Shown piece by piece: positions 6,526 to 14,222 of a DNA stretch of 14,797 nt. Each line of letters starts with the position of its first letter. Within the stretch, counting starts at the first letter, position 1. The notes beneath the pieces were generated by a model, which worked only from the letters and a program-made list of their open reading frames with translations, was not told the DNA's origin and ran no database searches. Where the stretch lies: positions 1 through 14,797 of the forward strand of contig JBOGXF010000045.1 in the NCBI GenBank assembly GCA_050694275.1. Reading direction: 5' to 3'. The position numbers and the translations under genes are program-made. This stretch comes from JBOGXF01 sp050694275 (lineage in GTDB: Bacteria > Actinomycetota > CADDZG01 > WHSQ01).

Positions 6526-7526
6526 CTAAGCCGCGACCACCCCCCATCGATCCGGCCACCGATCGCTGAAGCAGCGTGCTTGGAGGGCGAGCAAGTTGTC
6601 GGCGCCGCGCCGGGTCCAGCGCATCCCCCGTCGCGCTTGGCGTCGCCACCGGTGACCCACCAGATCCGTTCGGCGATGTGGAAGTGATCGACCTGATGGA
6701 TCGCGCCCGGGAACCAATCCCTGAAGGTCTGGCCGAACTCGTCGAGCCCGTCATGGGCACACAGGACGTGGCCGGCAAGATGCAAGCCGACCTTAAAGAA
6801 GCCTTGCGCCGCAAGGCCATTGCCGAACTCATCGGCATCCGCCGTAGTCGCGTAGCAGCCCTTGTCCACCAGTCGCCAGCGCCGGTGCTTGCGGCCGCCG
6901 GCGGGGGTCTTGCCGGTGTAGAAGACCCCGGTCTTGACCTCGAAGCGATCCTGATCTTCGCGTTGGGCCTTGAGAAACGTGCCGTCGGCTTCGACCACGA
7001 CGAGCTCGGGTGAGGGCGCATCGGGTGGGAGCTCACCGAGCTCGAACACCGATTCCATGAGCGCTCCGTCCTCGGCGCGCACGCGCGTTCCTTCTTGCTG
7101 CAGCACCCGCCACGCGCTCAGGTGGCTGACGTCGTCACCGGTCACCAGGGTGGCGACCTCAGCCGCCTGGCGGTAGGGCAAGCGCAGCGCGAGCCCGCAG
7201 ATCGCTTCCCGGAGGCCTGCCGACGGTTCTGACTGCGCAAGGCCAAGGGCATCGTCAAGAGGATGAAAGCTGGTGCCGTCACGCCTGACGCGATAGCGCC
7301 ACACCCGCACGCGCCCGAAGACCGTTGCGACCCAGCGGGCCTCGGGCCGCTGGCGGGCACCGCCTGATTCTCTTACCGCGCGCTCATCGACGACCTCGAC
7401 GACCTCACGGAACAGCTCCCGGGCGACCCGACGGCCCTCCGCGGCAACCGCCCGCTCCAGGGCGAGCGGATCGGCACCCTCGTCCACCTCGACCTGCAGC
7501 CTGACCTCTACACTCACCATCGGCAC
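6526..7526 (-). pseudogene. ISLre2/UPF0236-type transposase with internal deletion and frame change
   Basis: From a GTG at 7526 (AAGGAGA upstream) the first ~298 residues look like an ISLre2 transposase: an N-terminal part, a motif containing VVVEADGTFLK (first catalytic Asp, near 181), CYATTADADEFG, and IHQVDHFHIAERIWW (second Asp, near 280). After GGDAKR (about 6635) similarity stops. In a different frame, RRGMRWTRRGADNLLAL and SDRWPDRW then give the usual extreme C-terminus of the family, with a stop at 6526-6528. The stretch that should lie between these parts, carrying the catalytic Glu, is missing. The original frame instead runs on to 6483 across the ISAzo13 remnant. The simplest reading is an out-of-frame internal deletion that killed the element. 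Terminal inverted repeats were not identified. Confidence 0.82.
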
Positions 7527-7570
7527 GTGGGACTCTCCTTTCCTTTCCGGTCAGGTGAGCCTCACGTGCC
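7522..7570. repeat. Inverted repeat GGCACGTG/CACGTGCC around the transposase start
   Basis: GGCACGTG (7522-7529) and CACGTGCC (7563-7570) are perfect eight-base arms 33 bases apart. They flank the ribosome-binding region of the ISLre2-type transposase, and the start codon lies within one arm. This may be a regulatory stem of the element or chance. Confidence 0.3.
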
Positions 7571-7634
7571 TTTCCTTCGGATCCCCGGATTTGGGGCTGC
7601 GGTCCTTGGAACGCTTCCTCCGTCACCGCAGCGG

Positions 7635-7663
7635 TTGCACTCGGCCGTACGGGCCAATAATCT
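7635..7663 (+). promoter_or_regulatory. Predicted sigma-70-type promoter of the lipid operon
   Basis: TTGCAC at 7635-7640 and TAATCT at 7658-7663 are separated by 17 bases, the optimal spacing for a housekeeping promoter. The -10 box overlaps the left end of the palindrome at 7661-7676, the arrangement expected for steric repression. The distance to the chosen start at 7701 leaves a leader of about 30 bases. Confidence 0.5.
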
Positions 7664-7676
7664 ACCGATCGGTAGA
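7661..7676. promoter_or_regulatory. Perfect 16-bp palindrome, probable TetR operator
   Basis: TCTACCGATCGGTAGA is identical to its reverse complement over all 16 bases. It overlaps the -10 region of the promoter for the five-gene operon, which ends in a TetR-family gene. TetR dimers typically bind such 14-18 bp palindromes with a CG-rich core. I found no second copy in the window, so this is the likely target of the TetR protein encoded at 13599-14201. Confidence 0.7.
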
Positions 7677-7700
7677 CGTCCGGGCTGGGGGGTCTCCCAT

Positions 7701-9929
7701 TTGATACGGGAAGCGCTCGAGGGGAAACGCATCCTTCTCACCGGCGCGACCGGTTTCCTCGGTCGCGTCCTGTTCGAACGACTCCTCGTGGACGTATCGA
7801 TCGAGCGCATCGACGTGATCATCCGCGGCGACGCTCGCACCCGCCTCGATGAGGTGCTGAAGAGTTCCACGTTCAACGCGGCCGTGACGTATCTGGGTGC
7901 CGATGAGCTCCGTGCGCTCGTTGATGAAAGGGTTCGATGCCTCTCCGCGGACCTGACGAAGGCCGCGCCACCGGTGGCCGAGGATATCGATCTCGTCATT
8001 CATACGGCGGCCGCCGTGTCGTTCGACCCACCCATCGATGAAGCGTTCGATGCGAACTTGCGCGCGAGCGTCGCTCTTTATGAAGCAGCACGAGGGCGCC
8101 CATTTGTTCACGTCTCGACCGCATACGTGGCGGGGTCGACGAAAGGCACCCAGCGCGAGGAGCTACTGAAGCGGGACGTCGACTGGCGAGCCGAGGCCGA
8201 TGCCGCGACAGCGGCACGGGTCCAGGCCGAAGGCGCGTCCCGGGCCCCCGAGGTCCTCCAGGCTCTGTTGTCGCGCGCCACGGACGAGAGGGGCAGGGTC
8301 GGCCCCCAAGCGACGGCACGGCGAGCCGAGGAACTGCGGCGTGAGTGGGTGCGCGATCGCCTCATCGATCACGGCCGTGCGCGCGCCAGGACACTCGGCT
8401 GGCCCGATGTCTACACGTTCAGCAAGGCGCTGACCGAGATCGCCCTCGATGAGGTCGCCGGTGATCATCCGCTGACCATCGTCAGGCCCTCGATCATCGA
8501 GAGCGCGCTCGAGCGCCCGTACCCCGGATGGATCGAAGGCTTCCGCATGGCCGAGCCCGTGATCCTCGCCTTCGGACGCGGCGTGCTGCCGGATTTCACC
8601 GGGTTCCCCGACGCGGTCGTCGACATCATCCCCGTGGATCGCGTCGTCAACGGCGTGCTCGCGGCCGCGGCGCGGGCGCCCGAACACCGCGCCGTGTATC
8701 ACATCTCGTCGGGCGCCCGGAATCCGTTGCGCTACCGCGAGCTCTACGAGCTGACGCGCGACTACTTCTTGCGGGAGCCGCTTCCGGAGCGCGGGCGCGG
8801 CGCCTACCGCGTCCCGGAGTGGCACTTCCCCGGTGGGCACGCCCTAACGAAGAAGATGGCAACCGCTGAACGACTGATCCGCGCGGCCGAATCGATCGTT
8901 GCTCGACTGCCGCGGAATCGATTCGCGAGGGAGTCGGCGCGTCGCATCGATCGCGCGCGGGCGCGCCTCGACTTCGCCAAGCGTTACGCGGGGCTGTACG
9001 GGCCGTACAGCGAGGTCGAGGCGGTGTACACCGACGACCGCGCGCGCGAGATGTGGGAGTCGTTGCCGGAAGAGGACCGGCGGGACTTCCCGTTCGCTCC
9101 GTCGTTCGACTGGCGCCACTACCTGCAAGAGGTGCACCTCCCCGCCGTGACATTGCCGCTGCGGTGGATGGCTGGGGGGCGCCGTACGAAGCCGGCGGTA
9201 AGGATCGACGGTAGCTCTCGCTCGAACGGCACGGTGCTGGCGGTGTTCGACGTCGAGGGCACGATCGTGAACTCGAACGTCGTCGAGCCCTACCTGTGGC
9301 TGCGACTGTCGGAACTCGAAGCGCCCGAGCGCGTGCGTCAGGTCGCGTCACTTGCCGCCAAGGTCCCAGCGCTGGTGCGCGATGAGCGCCGCGACCGTGG
9401 CGAGTTCCTGCGCCGCTTCTACCGGCTCTACGCGAATGCCGACGCCGCGCGGATCTCCGAGCTCGCCGACGAGGTCCTCGGCGAGCTCGTGTTGCGGCGG
9501 CTCCTGCCGGGGGCCGTGCGCCGGATCCGTGCGCACCGAGCCGCCGGTCACCGCATCGTCCTGATCACCGCGTCGCTCGATCTCGTGGTGCGGCCGCTGG
9601 CTCCTTTGTCCGACGTCGTGGTCGCGGCCCGCCTCGCCGAGCGGGACGGCTACCTGACTGGCGATCTCGGGTCACCGCCCATGGTGGGCGAGGCGAGAGC
9701 CGCGTGGCTCGAGGAGTATGCGCGCGACCATCCCGTCGATCTCGACGCGTCCTACGGCTACGCGGACTCGATGACCGACCTGCCGATGCTGGAGACGGTC
9801 GGGAACCCGGTCGCGGTCAACGCCGAGGTGGACCTCGCCCGGATCGCGCGCCGAAGGAGATGGCCGACGGAGGAGTGGCCGGCCGACCCGGGCACGCCGC
9901 GCCTGTTGTTGCCGGAGATGGCGACGTGA
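7701..9929 (+). CDS. Fatty acyl-CoA reductase fused to a HAD-IB phosphatase-like domain
   Basis: From TTG 7701 the protein has 742 residues. Residues ~5-400 are an extended short-chain reductase of the fatty acyl-CoA reductase (NAD_binding_4) class: TGATGFLG nucleotide-binding loop at 14-21, VHVSTAYVAGS near 136-146, catalytic Tyr238 and Lys242 in YTFSK. Such enzymes reduce acyl-CoA to aldehyde or alcohol with NADPH. Residues ~510-715 are a HAD-IB domain related to phosphoserine phosphatase: FDVEGT (nucleophile Asp517), LITAS (Ser625), ADSMTDLPM (Asp689/Asp693). The second acid of motif I is Glu instead of Asp, and the motif III lysine appears as Arg666 in GEARA. The TTG is preferred because family similarity starts there, GGGGGG lies eight bases before it, and the promoter/operator overlaps any longer frame. 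The stop overlaps the next start (GTGA). The lipid product is unknown. Confidence 0.85.
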   Translation: MIREALEGKRILLTGATGFLGRVLFERLLVDVSIERIDVIIRGDARTRLDEVLKSSTFNAAVTYLGADELRALVDERVRCLSADLTKAAPPVAEDIDLVIHTAAAVSFDPPIDEAFDANLRASVALYEAARGRPFVHVSTAYVAGSTKGTQREELLKRDVDWRAEADAATAARVQAEGASRAPEVLQALLSRATDERGRVGPQATARRAEELRREWVRDRLIDHGRARARTLGWPDVYTFSKALTEIALDEVAGDHPLTIVRPSIIESALERPYPGWIEGFRMAEPVILAFGRGVLPDFTGFPDAVVDIIPVDRVVNGVLAAAARAPEHRAVYHISSGARNPLRYRELYELTRDYFLREPLPERGRGAYRVPEWHFPGGHALTKKMATAERLIRAAESIVARLPRNRFARESARRIDRARARLDFAKRYAGLYGPYSEVEAVYTDDRAREMWESLPEEDRRDFPFAPSFDWRHYLQEVHLPAVTLPLRWMAGGRRTKPAVRIDGSSRSNGTVLAVFDVEGTIVNSNVVEPYLWLRLSELEAPERVRQVASLAAKVPALVRDERRDRGEFLRRFYRLYANADAARISELADEVLGELVLRRLLPGAVRRIRAHRAAGHRIVLITASLDLVVRPLAPLSDVVVAARLAERDGYLTGDLGSPPMVGEARAAWLEEYARDHPVDLDASYGYADSMTDLPMLETVGNPVAVNAEVDLARIARRRRWPTEEWPADPGTPRLLLPEMAT

Positions 9930-11095
9930 CCGCGGCCCTCGAGATGTTTCGCTCGCTGCCGCGCTATGCGACGGCGCGCCTTGGGGGCAATCGCGGCGGG
10001 GGAATCCGCCTAGCGCCGCTGCGGCTCGTAAACGGCGCGCGGCGTTCGCCGCCGGGAGACGGGTGGATTCCCGTGCGCCCACGTCTGGCGGGCATCTGCG
10101 GCTCGGACCTCGGAGCGTTGTCGGGCCAGACGAGCCTCTACTTCTCGGGGCTCGTGTCGATGCCGTTCATCCCCGGGCACGAGATCGTGGGCGAGCTTCT
10201 GCAGGATGCCGATGGGTGGCTTCGGGGCCAGCGCGTGGTAATCGACCCCGTCCTCCCATGCCGCGCACGCGGGATCGAGCCGCCGTGCGCGCCGTGTCGC
10301 GACGGTCTCTTTCACCTGTGCGAGCGCGTCACTGCCGGCCACATCGCGCCCGGACTTCAGACCGGCTATTGCGCGGACACGGGGGGCGGTTGGAGCGAGA
10401 TGTTCTTCGCGCACCTCACGCAGCTGTACGCGGTGCCCGACGATCTGAGCGACGAGGGCGCCGTGCTGGTCGAGCCCACCGCGTGCGCCGTGCACGCCGT
10501 GAGGCGCGCCGAGATCCCTCGCGACGCCACGGTGGTGATCGTGGGGGCCGGGACGATTGGTTTGTTGACGCTCGTGGCGGCCAGGCGCTTGACCCCGGCG
10601 GGGAGGATCGTGGTCGTGGCCAAGCATCCGCGGCAGGCAGAGTTTGCCCACCAGTTCGGTGCGTCGGATGTCGTGCCGGTCGATGAGGCTCTCGGCGCCA
10701 TCCGACGGATCAGCCGATCCTTCCGGGTCGCGCCCGAGCGGTCGGCGCCGTTTCTTCTCGGGGGGGCCGACATCGCGTTCGAGTGCGCCGGCAGCCCCTC
10801 GTCGTTGGACCTGACGCTCAGGGCAGTACGAGGTCGCGGACGGGTGGTGCTTGCGGCCATGCCGCCGTCGGCCGACCTCTCGCCCGCGTGGTTCCGGGAG
10901 ATCGAAATCGTGGGCGCGTACTCGGGCGCGGGCGACTTCGAGGACGCGCTGTCCTTGGTGTCCGAGGAGCGGTTGCAGGATCTCGTTGCCGCGTCTTATC
11001 GGCTCGAGCGCTGGCGCGACGCGCTCGAACATGCCTATGACGGTGGCGCACTCGGTGCGGCGAAAGTGGTGTTCGACCTGAGGGAGGCGATGTGA
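9926..11095 (+). CDS. Zinc-dependent medium-chain alcohol dehydrogenase
   Basis: The 389-residue protein is a medium-chain dehydrogenase/reductase. The catalytic zinc motif GICGSD is near residue 55, followed by FIPGHEIVGE, and a later GLVEPTACAVHA-type segment (LVEPTACAVHAV). The structural zinc lobe has four cysteines in a C-x8-C-x2-C-x7-C pattern (PCRARG...PPCAPCRDGLFHLC), the first gap being wider than the usual two or three. The Rossmann loop is GAGTIG. Such enzymes interconvert alcohols and aldehydes or ketones with NAD(P). In this operon the substrate could be the fatty aldehyde made by the preceding reductase or the polyol moiety of a lipid; neither can be told from sequence. The GTG at 9926 overlaps the upstream TGA, and the stop overlaps the next GTG, so translation is probably coupled. 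Open frame upstream of 9926 has no dehydrogenase similarity. Confidence 0.85.
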   Translation: MTAALEMFRSLPRYATARLGGNRGGGIRLAPLRLVNGARRSPPGDGWIPVRPRLAGICGSDLGALSGQTSLYFSGLVSMPFIPGHEIVGELLQDADGWLRGQRVVIDPVLPCRARGIEPPCAPCRDGLFHLCERVTAGHIAPGLQTGYCADTGGGWSEMFFAHLTQLYAVPDDLSDEGAVLVEPTACAVHAVRRAEIPRDATVVIVGAGTIGLLTLVAARRLTPAGRIVVVAKHPRQAEFAHQFGASDVVPVDEALGAIRRISRSFRVAPERSAPFLLGGADIAFECAGSPSSLDLTLRAVRGRGRVVLAAMPPSADLSPAWFREIEIVGAYSGAGDFEDALSLVSEERLQDLVAASYRLERWRDALEHAYDGGALGAAKVVFDLREAM

Positions 11096-12669
11096 CTCGG
11101 CCGGGATTCGTACTCGAGGTGGACGAACGCACTCCTCCGTTGCTGTTCCACCATGGCGAGGGCTTCCGCCTGGAGCGCTTGCCCCTCGGGAGCCGCGTGG
11201 TCTATCCGCCCGAGGCGCTTGCGGGCGTCCCCGACGTCGACACCGCGATCGAGCATGCGCTCGATCACCCGCACAACTCCGAACCCCTGGACGAGCTGCT
11301 TCGACCAGGTATGCGCCTCACGATCGCCTTCGACGACATCTCCCTTCCGCTGCCGCCGATGCGGACCCCCGACATACGAGGGCGCGTGATGGAGCACGTC
11401 CTCGAGCGCGCGGCTCGGGCCGGCGTCGACGACGTGCGGCTGATAGTCGCGAACTCGCTGCACCGGCGCATGACCGGAGCCGAAATCAAGCGCGTCGTGG
11501 GTGAGAGGGTGTTCCGTTCGTTCTGGCCGGATGCCTTGACGAACCACGACGCCGAGGATCGCGACAACCTGACCTACATCGGCAAGACGAATCAGGGCGA
11601 GGACGTCGAGATCAACCGCCGCGCCGCGGAAAGCGACCTGCTGGTCTACGTGAACATCAACCTCGTCCCCATGGACGGGGGGCACAAGAGCGTCCCGGTC
11701 GGGCTTACCTCCTATCGCAGCCTGAAACACCACCACAACGTGCACACGATGATGCACTCGCGCTCGTACATGGATCCGCCGTCGAGCGCCCTGCATGCCT
11801 CTTGCGACCGCATGGGCAGGCTGCTCGCCGAGCATCTCCGGACCTTCACGATCGAGACGACGCTCAACAACGACGCGTTTGGCGGGCGCTTTGACTTCCT
11901 GCAGAAGAGGGAGTGGGAGTGGTCGGCGCGCGACCAGGCCGCGTATCTGGCGACCAAACGCTTGACCGATCGCGCGCCGGCAGCGCTCAAGCGGTCGATC
12001 TTCTCGAAGATCGCCGCCCCCTACGCGGTCACCGGAGTGAACGCGGGCGAGACCGAGGCCGTTCACGAGCACACGCTTGCCTCCATCTTCCGCCAGCAGC
12101 TTGTGGAAACGGACGGTCAGGCCGACATCCTGGTGGCGGGATTGCCCTACGTCGGCCCCTACAACGTGAACTCGATAATGAATCCGATCCTCGTTGTGTG
12201 CGAGGGCCTCGGCTATTTCTTCAACCTCTACAGAGGAAAGCCGCTGGTCCGGCCCGGCGGCGTCATGATCATGTTCCATCCGGTGAGACGCGAGTTCCAC
12301 CAGATACACCACCCCTCGTATATCGACTTCTTCGAGGAGGTCCTGTCCGAGACGACGGAGCCATCGGTGATCGAGGGAAAGTTCGAGGAGGCCTATGCCA
12401 CCGATCCGTGGTACGTGCACCTCTATCGGAAGTCGCACGCGTACCACGGGGTGCATCCGTTCTACATGTGGTACTGGGCGGCGCATGCGATGGATCATCT
12501 CGGGGACGTGATCTTCGTGGGTGGAGATCGAGACACCGTGTCGCGGCTCGGCTTCCGGTGCGCGTCGACTCTCGGCGATGCCCTCGATATGGCGTCGGAG
12601 ACCGTCGGGCGCGCTCCGAGGATCACGGCCCTCAAGTGCCCGCCGCTGTTGCTGGCCGAAGTGAGATAG
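11092..12669 (+). CDS. LarA/DUF2088-like protein (lactate racemase fold), divergent
   Basis: This 525-residue protein has the N-terminal fold of nickel-dependent lactate racemase. IAFDDISLPLPP (residues 78-89) stands where LarA has its DDxTRP motif, ANSLHRRMTGAEI (120-132) corresponds to the GxHRxMxxxE block, and YIGKTNQGEDVEIN (162-175) to the GxTxxGxxVxVN block. NMxPMDGGHKSVPVG-type sequence (VPMDGGHKS, Lys199) corresponds to the lysine that holds the nickel-pincer cofactor, and a HHH run (213-215) lies near the expected nickel ligand. The arginine of DDxTRP is absent. The protein is ~100 residues longer than LarA, with an aromatic- and histidine-rich C-terminal half (FHQIHHPSY, HPFYMWYW). 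No larB, larC or larE is nearby. GTG 11092 has AGGGAGG upstream and overlaps the preceding stop. It may be a racemase or epimerase of another 2-hydroxy acid, or have a new activity. Confidence 0.7.
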   Translation: MTRPGFVLEVDERTPPLLFHHGEGFRLERLPLGSRVVYPPEALAGVPDVDTAIEHALDHPHNSEPLDELLRPGMRLTIAFDDISLPLPPMRTPDIRGRVMEHVLERAARAGVDDVRLIVANSLHRRMTGAEIKRVVGERVFRSFWPDALTNHDAEDRDNLTYIGKTNQGEDVEINRRAAESDLLVYVNINLVPMDGGHKSVPVGLTSYRSLKHHHNVHTMMHSRSYMDPPSSALHASCDRMGRLLAEHLRTFTIETTLNNDAFGGRFDFLQKREWEWSARDQAAYLATKRLTDRAPAALKRSIFSKIAAPYAVTGVNAGETEAVHEHTLASIFRQQLVETDGQADILVAGLPYVGPYNVNSIMNPILVVCEGLGYFFNLYRGKPLVRPGGVMIMFHPVRREFHQIHHPSYIDFFEEVLSETTEPSVIEGKFEEAYATDPWYVHLYRKSHAYHGVHPFYMWYWAAHAMDHLGDVIFVGGDRDTVSRLGFRCASTLGDALDMASETVGRAPRITALKCPPLLLAEVR

Positions 12670-12684
12670 GAGGTGAGGTGAGCG

Positions 12685-13602
12685 GTGGGCCTGCGAGGCG
12701 ACATCAGAGACGTGGCGGACGGCTGGCGCTGGGGCCGACGGGTGTTGCCGCCCGCCTCCGTCCCTCAAGGTGACGGGCGAGAGACCGTGTTCCCCACCGA
12801 CTGGACGCGCAGCCGCCCTGCACGCGCGGCGCGCGCGGCCGTGCAGCGCTTCGGCTTGGCACCTCTTCTGCGCTTCGAAGTGCGCGCCTCGGTTCAGGGG
12901 CTCGACGTCCTGGAGGCTCTGCAACCCCCCGTGATGTTCGTCGCCAACCACTCCAGCCACCTCGACGCGCCCCTCGTCCTCACGTCGCTCCCGCGGGCAT
13001 GGCGCGACCGCACCTGTGTCGGAGCGGCCGCCGACTACTTCTTCGACTCGTGGTGGCGAGGGGTCGGCACGGCGTTGGTGTTCAACGCCTTCCCGGTCGA
13101 ACGCAAGGGGGGGCGGCGGGGCGCTCTCGGTGCTCACCGCCTCCTGGAGGAGGGGTGGAACGTGCTCGTGTTCCCGCAGGGGACGCGTTCCAACGACGGG
13201 TGGATCACGGATTTTCATCACGGGGCGGCGCGGCTCGCACTAGCCGCCGGGGTTCCAGTGATACCGATTGGGATATCAGGCTCCTTTCAGGCGATGCCTC
13301 GCGGTCGGGCGTGGCCGGCGCCGGGGCGCCCGCCGGTTCGGGTCCGGTTCGGCCGCCCGGTGAGGGGGGATGCGGGGGAGGGGGGCCGCGACTTCAGCCA
13401 ACGCGTCCGGCGCGCGCTGGCGCTGACGCTCCACGAGGAGCGCACGACGTGGTGGGACGCGCTGTCGCGGGACGCGCGCGACGAGCTGCCCGACGCGTCG
13501 GGACCGGACGCCGCCAAGTGGCGCAGGATCTGGGAGGCGTCGCGTCCACTCGCGGATTCTCACTCGGCGAGGGCGTGGCGGAGCACTAGAGCGACGCGGT
13601 GA
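12685..13602 (+). CDS. PlsC-type 1-acyl-glycerol-3-phosphate acyltransferase family protein
   Basis: The 305-residue protein carries the four blocks of the LPLAT/PlsC superfamily. NHSSHLD at 88-94 is the catalytic HxxxxD (His89, Asp94), AFPVERKGG at 135-143 is block II, FPQGTRSNDG at 163-172 is block III, and VIPIGI near 192-197 is block IV. Block III has Gln in place of the common Glu of FPEGTR. These enzymes move an acyl chain from acyl-CoA or acyl-ACP onto glycerol phosphate, lysophosphatidate or other hydroxyl acceptors at the inner membrane face. No clear transmembrane segment is visible. The GTG at 12685 follows GGAGGT ten bases upstream, and the gap to the preceding stop is 15 bases. 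Its stop overlaps the tetR start (GTGA). It probably esterifies the backbone of the lipid made by this operon. Confidence 0.87.
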   Translation: MGLRGDIRDVADGWRWGRRVLPPASVPQGDGRETVFPTDWTRSRPARAARAAVQRFGLAPLLRFEVRASVQGLDVLEALQPPVMFVANHSSHLDAPLVLTSLPRAWRDRTCVGAAADYFFDSWWRGVGTALVFNAFPVERKGGRRGALGAHRLLEEGWNVLVFPQGTRSNDGWITDFHHGAARLALAAGVPVIPIGISGSFQAMPRGRAWPAPGRPPVRVRFGRPVRGDAGEGGRDFSQRVRRALALTLHEERTTWWDALSRDARDELPDASGPDAAKWRRIWEASRPLADSHSARAWRSTRATR

Positions 13603-14201
13603 GACGGCTCCCTCCCGACGAACGGCGGACTCAACTATTGCATCTGGCGATCGTCGAATTCGGATCCAAGGGCTATGATGGCGCGAGCCTCGAAAGCATC
13701 GCCCGGGGGGCCGGGGTCCGCAAGCAGACGCTCCTCTACTACTTCCCTTCCAAGGAGGACCTTTTCAACGCGTGCATCGCCGAACTCGCCGACGCGTTCC
13801 GGCAAGCGCTGGAGGAGGGCCTCGCCGGTCCGGAGGAGGGCTGGGAGCGGATCGAGATCGTGATCCGCGCCGTCTTCCGGCTTGCCGAAGAGCGGCCCGA
13901 GCTGATGCCGCTGGCCCGAGAGGCGGCCCGCCATAGCCCCGAGGCTGTGCACCAGATCGCGGGCGAACTGGAGGCCTTGCGCAAACGCGCGCTTCGCTTT
14001 CTAGAGCGTGGCATGGACGAGGGCGTCTTTCGATCTCAGGACCCTGGGCTGCTGCTGTTCACGCTGTACACCGCGGTGGTCGGGTCGATCACCGAAGCGG
14101 GCGTGCTGCGCGCCGTGGCCGGCCGGCGAGGTGGGCGAAAAGCGCTGCGCCTCAGAGAGGAGGAGCTGATTCAATTCGTCAGGCGAGCCCTGGAGTCCTG
14201 A
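13599..14201 (+). CDS. TetR/AcrR-family transcriptional regulator
   Basis: The 200-residue protein opens with a TetR DNA-binding domain: RRTQLLHLAIVEFGSKGYDGASLESIARGAGVRKQTLLYYFPSKEDLF, with the recognition helix in VRKQTLLYYF (residues 40-49). The remaining ~140 residues are helical and would bind the inducer, possibly an acyl-CoA or lipid given the neighbours (inference). Its GTG overlaps the acyltransferase stop, so it is the last gene of the operon. The likely target is the palindrome at 7661-7676 in the operon promoter, which would give negative autoregulation. The final residues (FVRRALES) look like a natural TetR end. The stop codon touches an inverted repeat and is followed directly by a homoserine dehydrogenase relic. 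Confidence 0.92.
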   Translation: MRRLPPDERRTQLLHLAIVEFGSKGYDGASLESIARGAGVRKQTLLYYFPSKEDLFNACIAELADAFRQALEEGLAGPEEGWERIEIVIRAVFRLAEERPELMPLAREAARHSPEAVHQIAGELEALRKRALRFLERGMDEGVFRSQDPGLLLFTLYTAVVGSITEAGVLRAVAGRRGGRKALRLREEELIQFVRRALES

Positions 14202-14222
14202 TCCGTCCTGCAATGACGGATC
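14200..14222 (+). terminator. Eight-base-pair inverted repeat at the tetR stop
   Basis: GATCCGTC (14200-14207) and GACGGATC (14215-14222) pair perfectly around a seven-base loop, starting inside the tetR TGA. No T-run follows. It is placed where an operon terminator is expected, but it also marks the edge of the homoserine dehydrogenase relic, so it may be a junction feature. Confidence 0.4.

Noticed and set aside
7527..7700. N-terminal extension of the acyl reductase upstream of the TTG at 7701
   Set aside because: The extra residues have no similarity to the family and would be encoded across the predicted promoter, operator and part of the ISLre2 leader.
9704..9925. Upstream extension of the alcohol dehydrogenase frame
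   Set aside because: It lies inside the HAD domain of the reductase in another frame; the GTG at 9926 overlaps the stop and begins the family similarity.
11035..13221. Very long open frame (728 codons) on the - strand opposite the LarA-like and acyltransferase genes
   Set aside because: It is antisense to two genes with clear family motifs, is rich in Arg/His/Val without domains, and results from the GC-rich codon bias.
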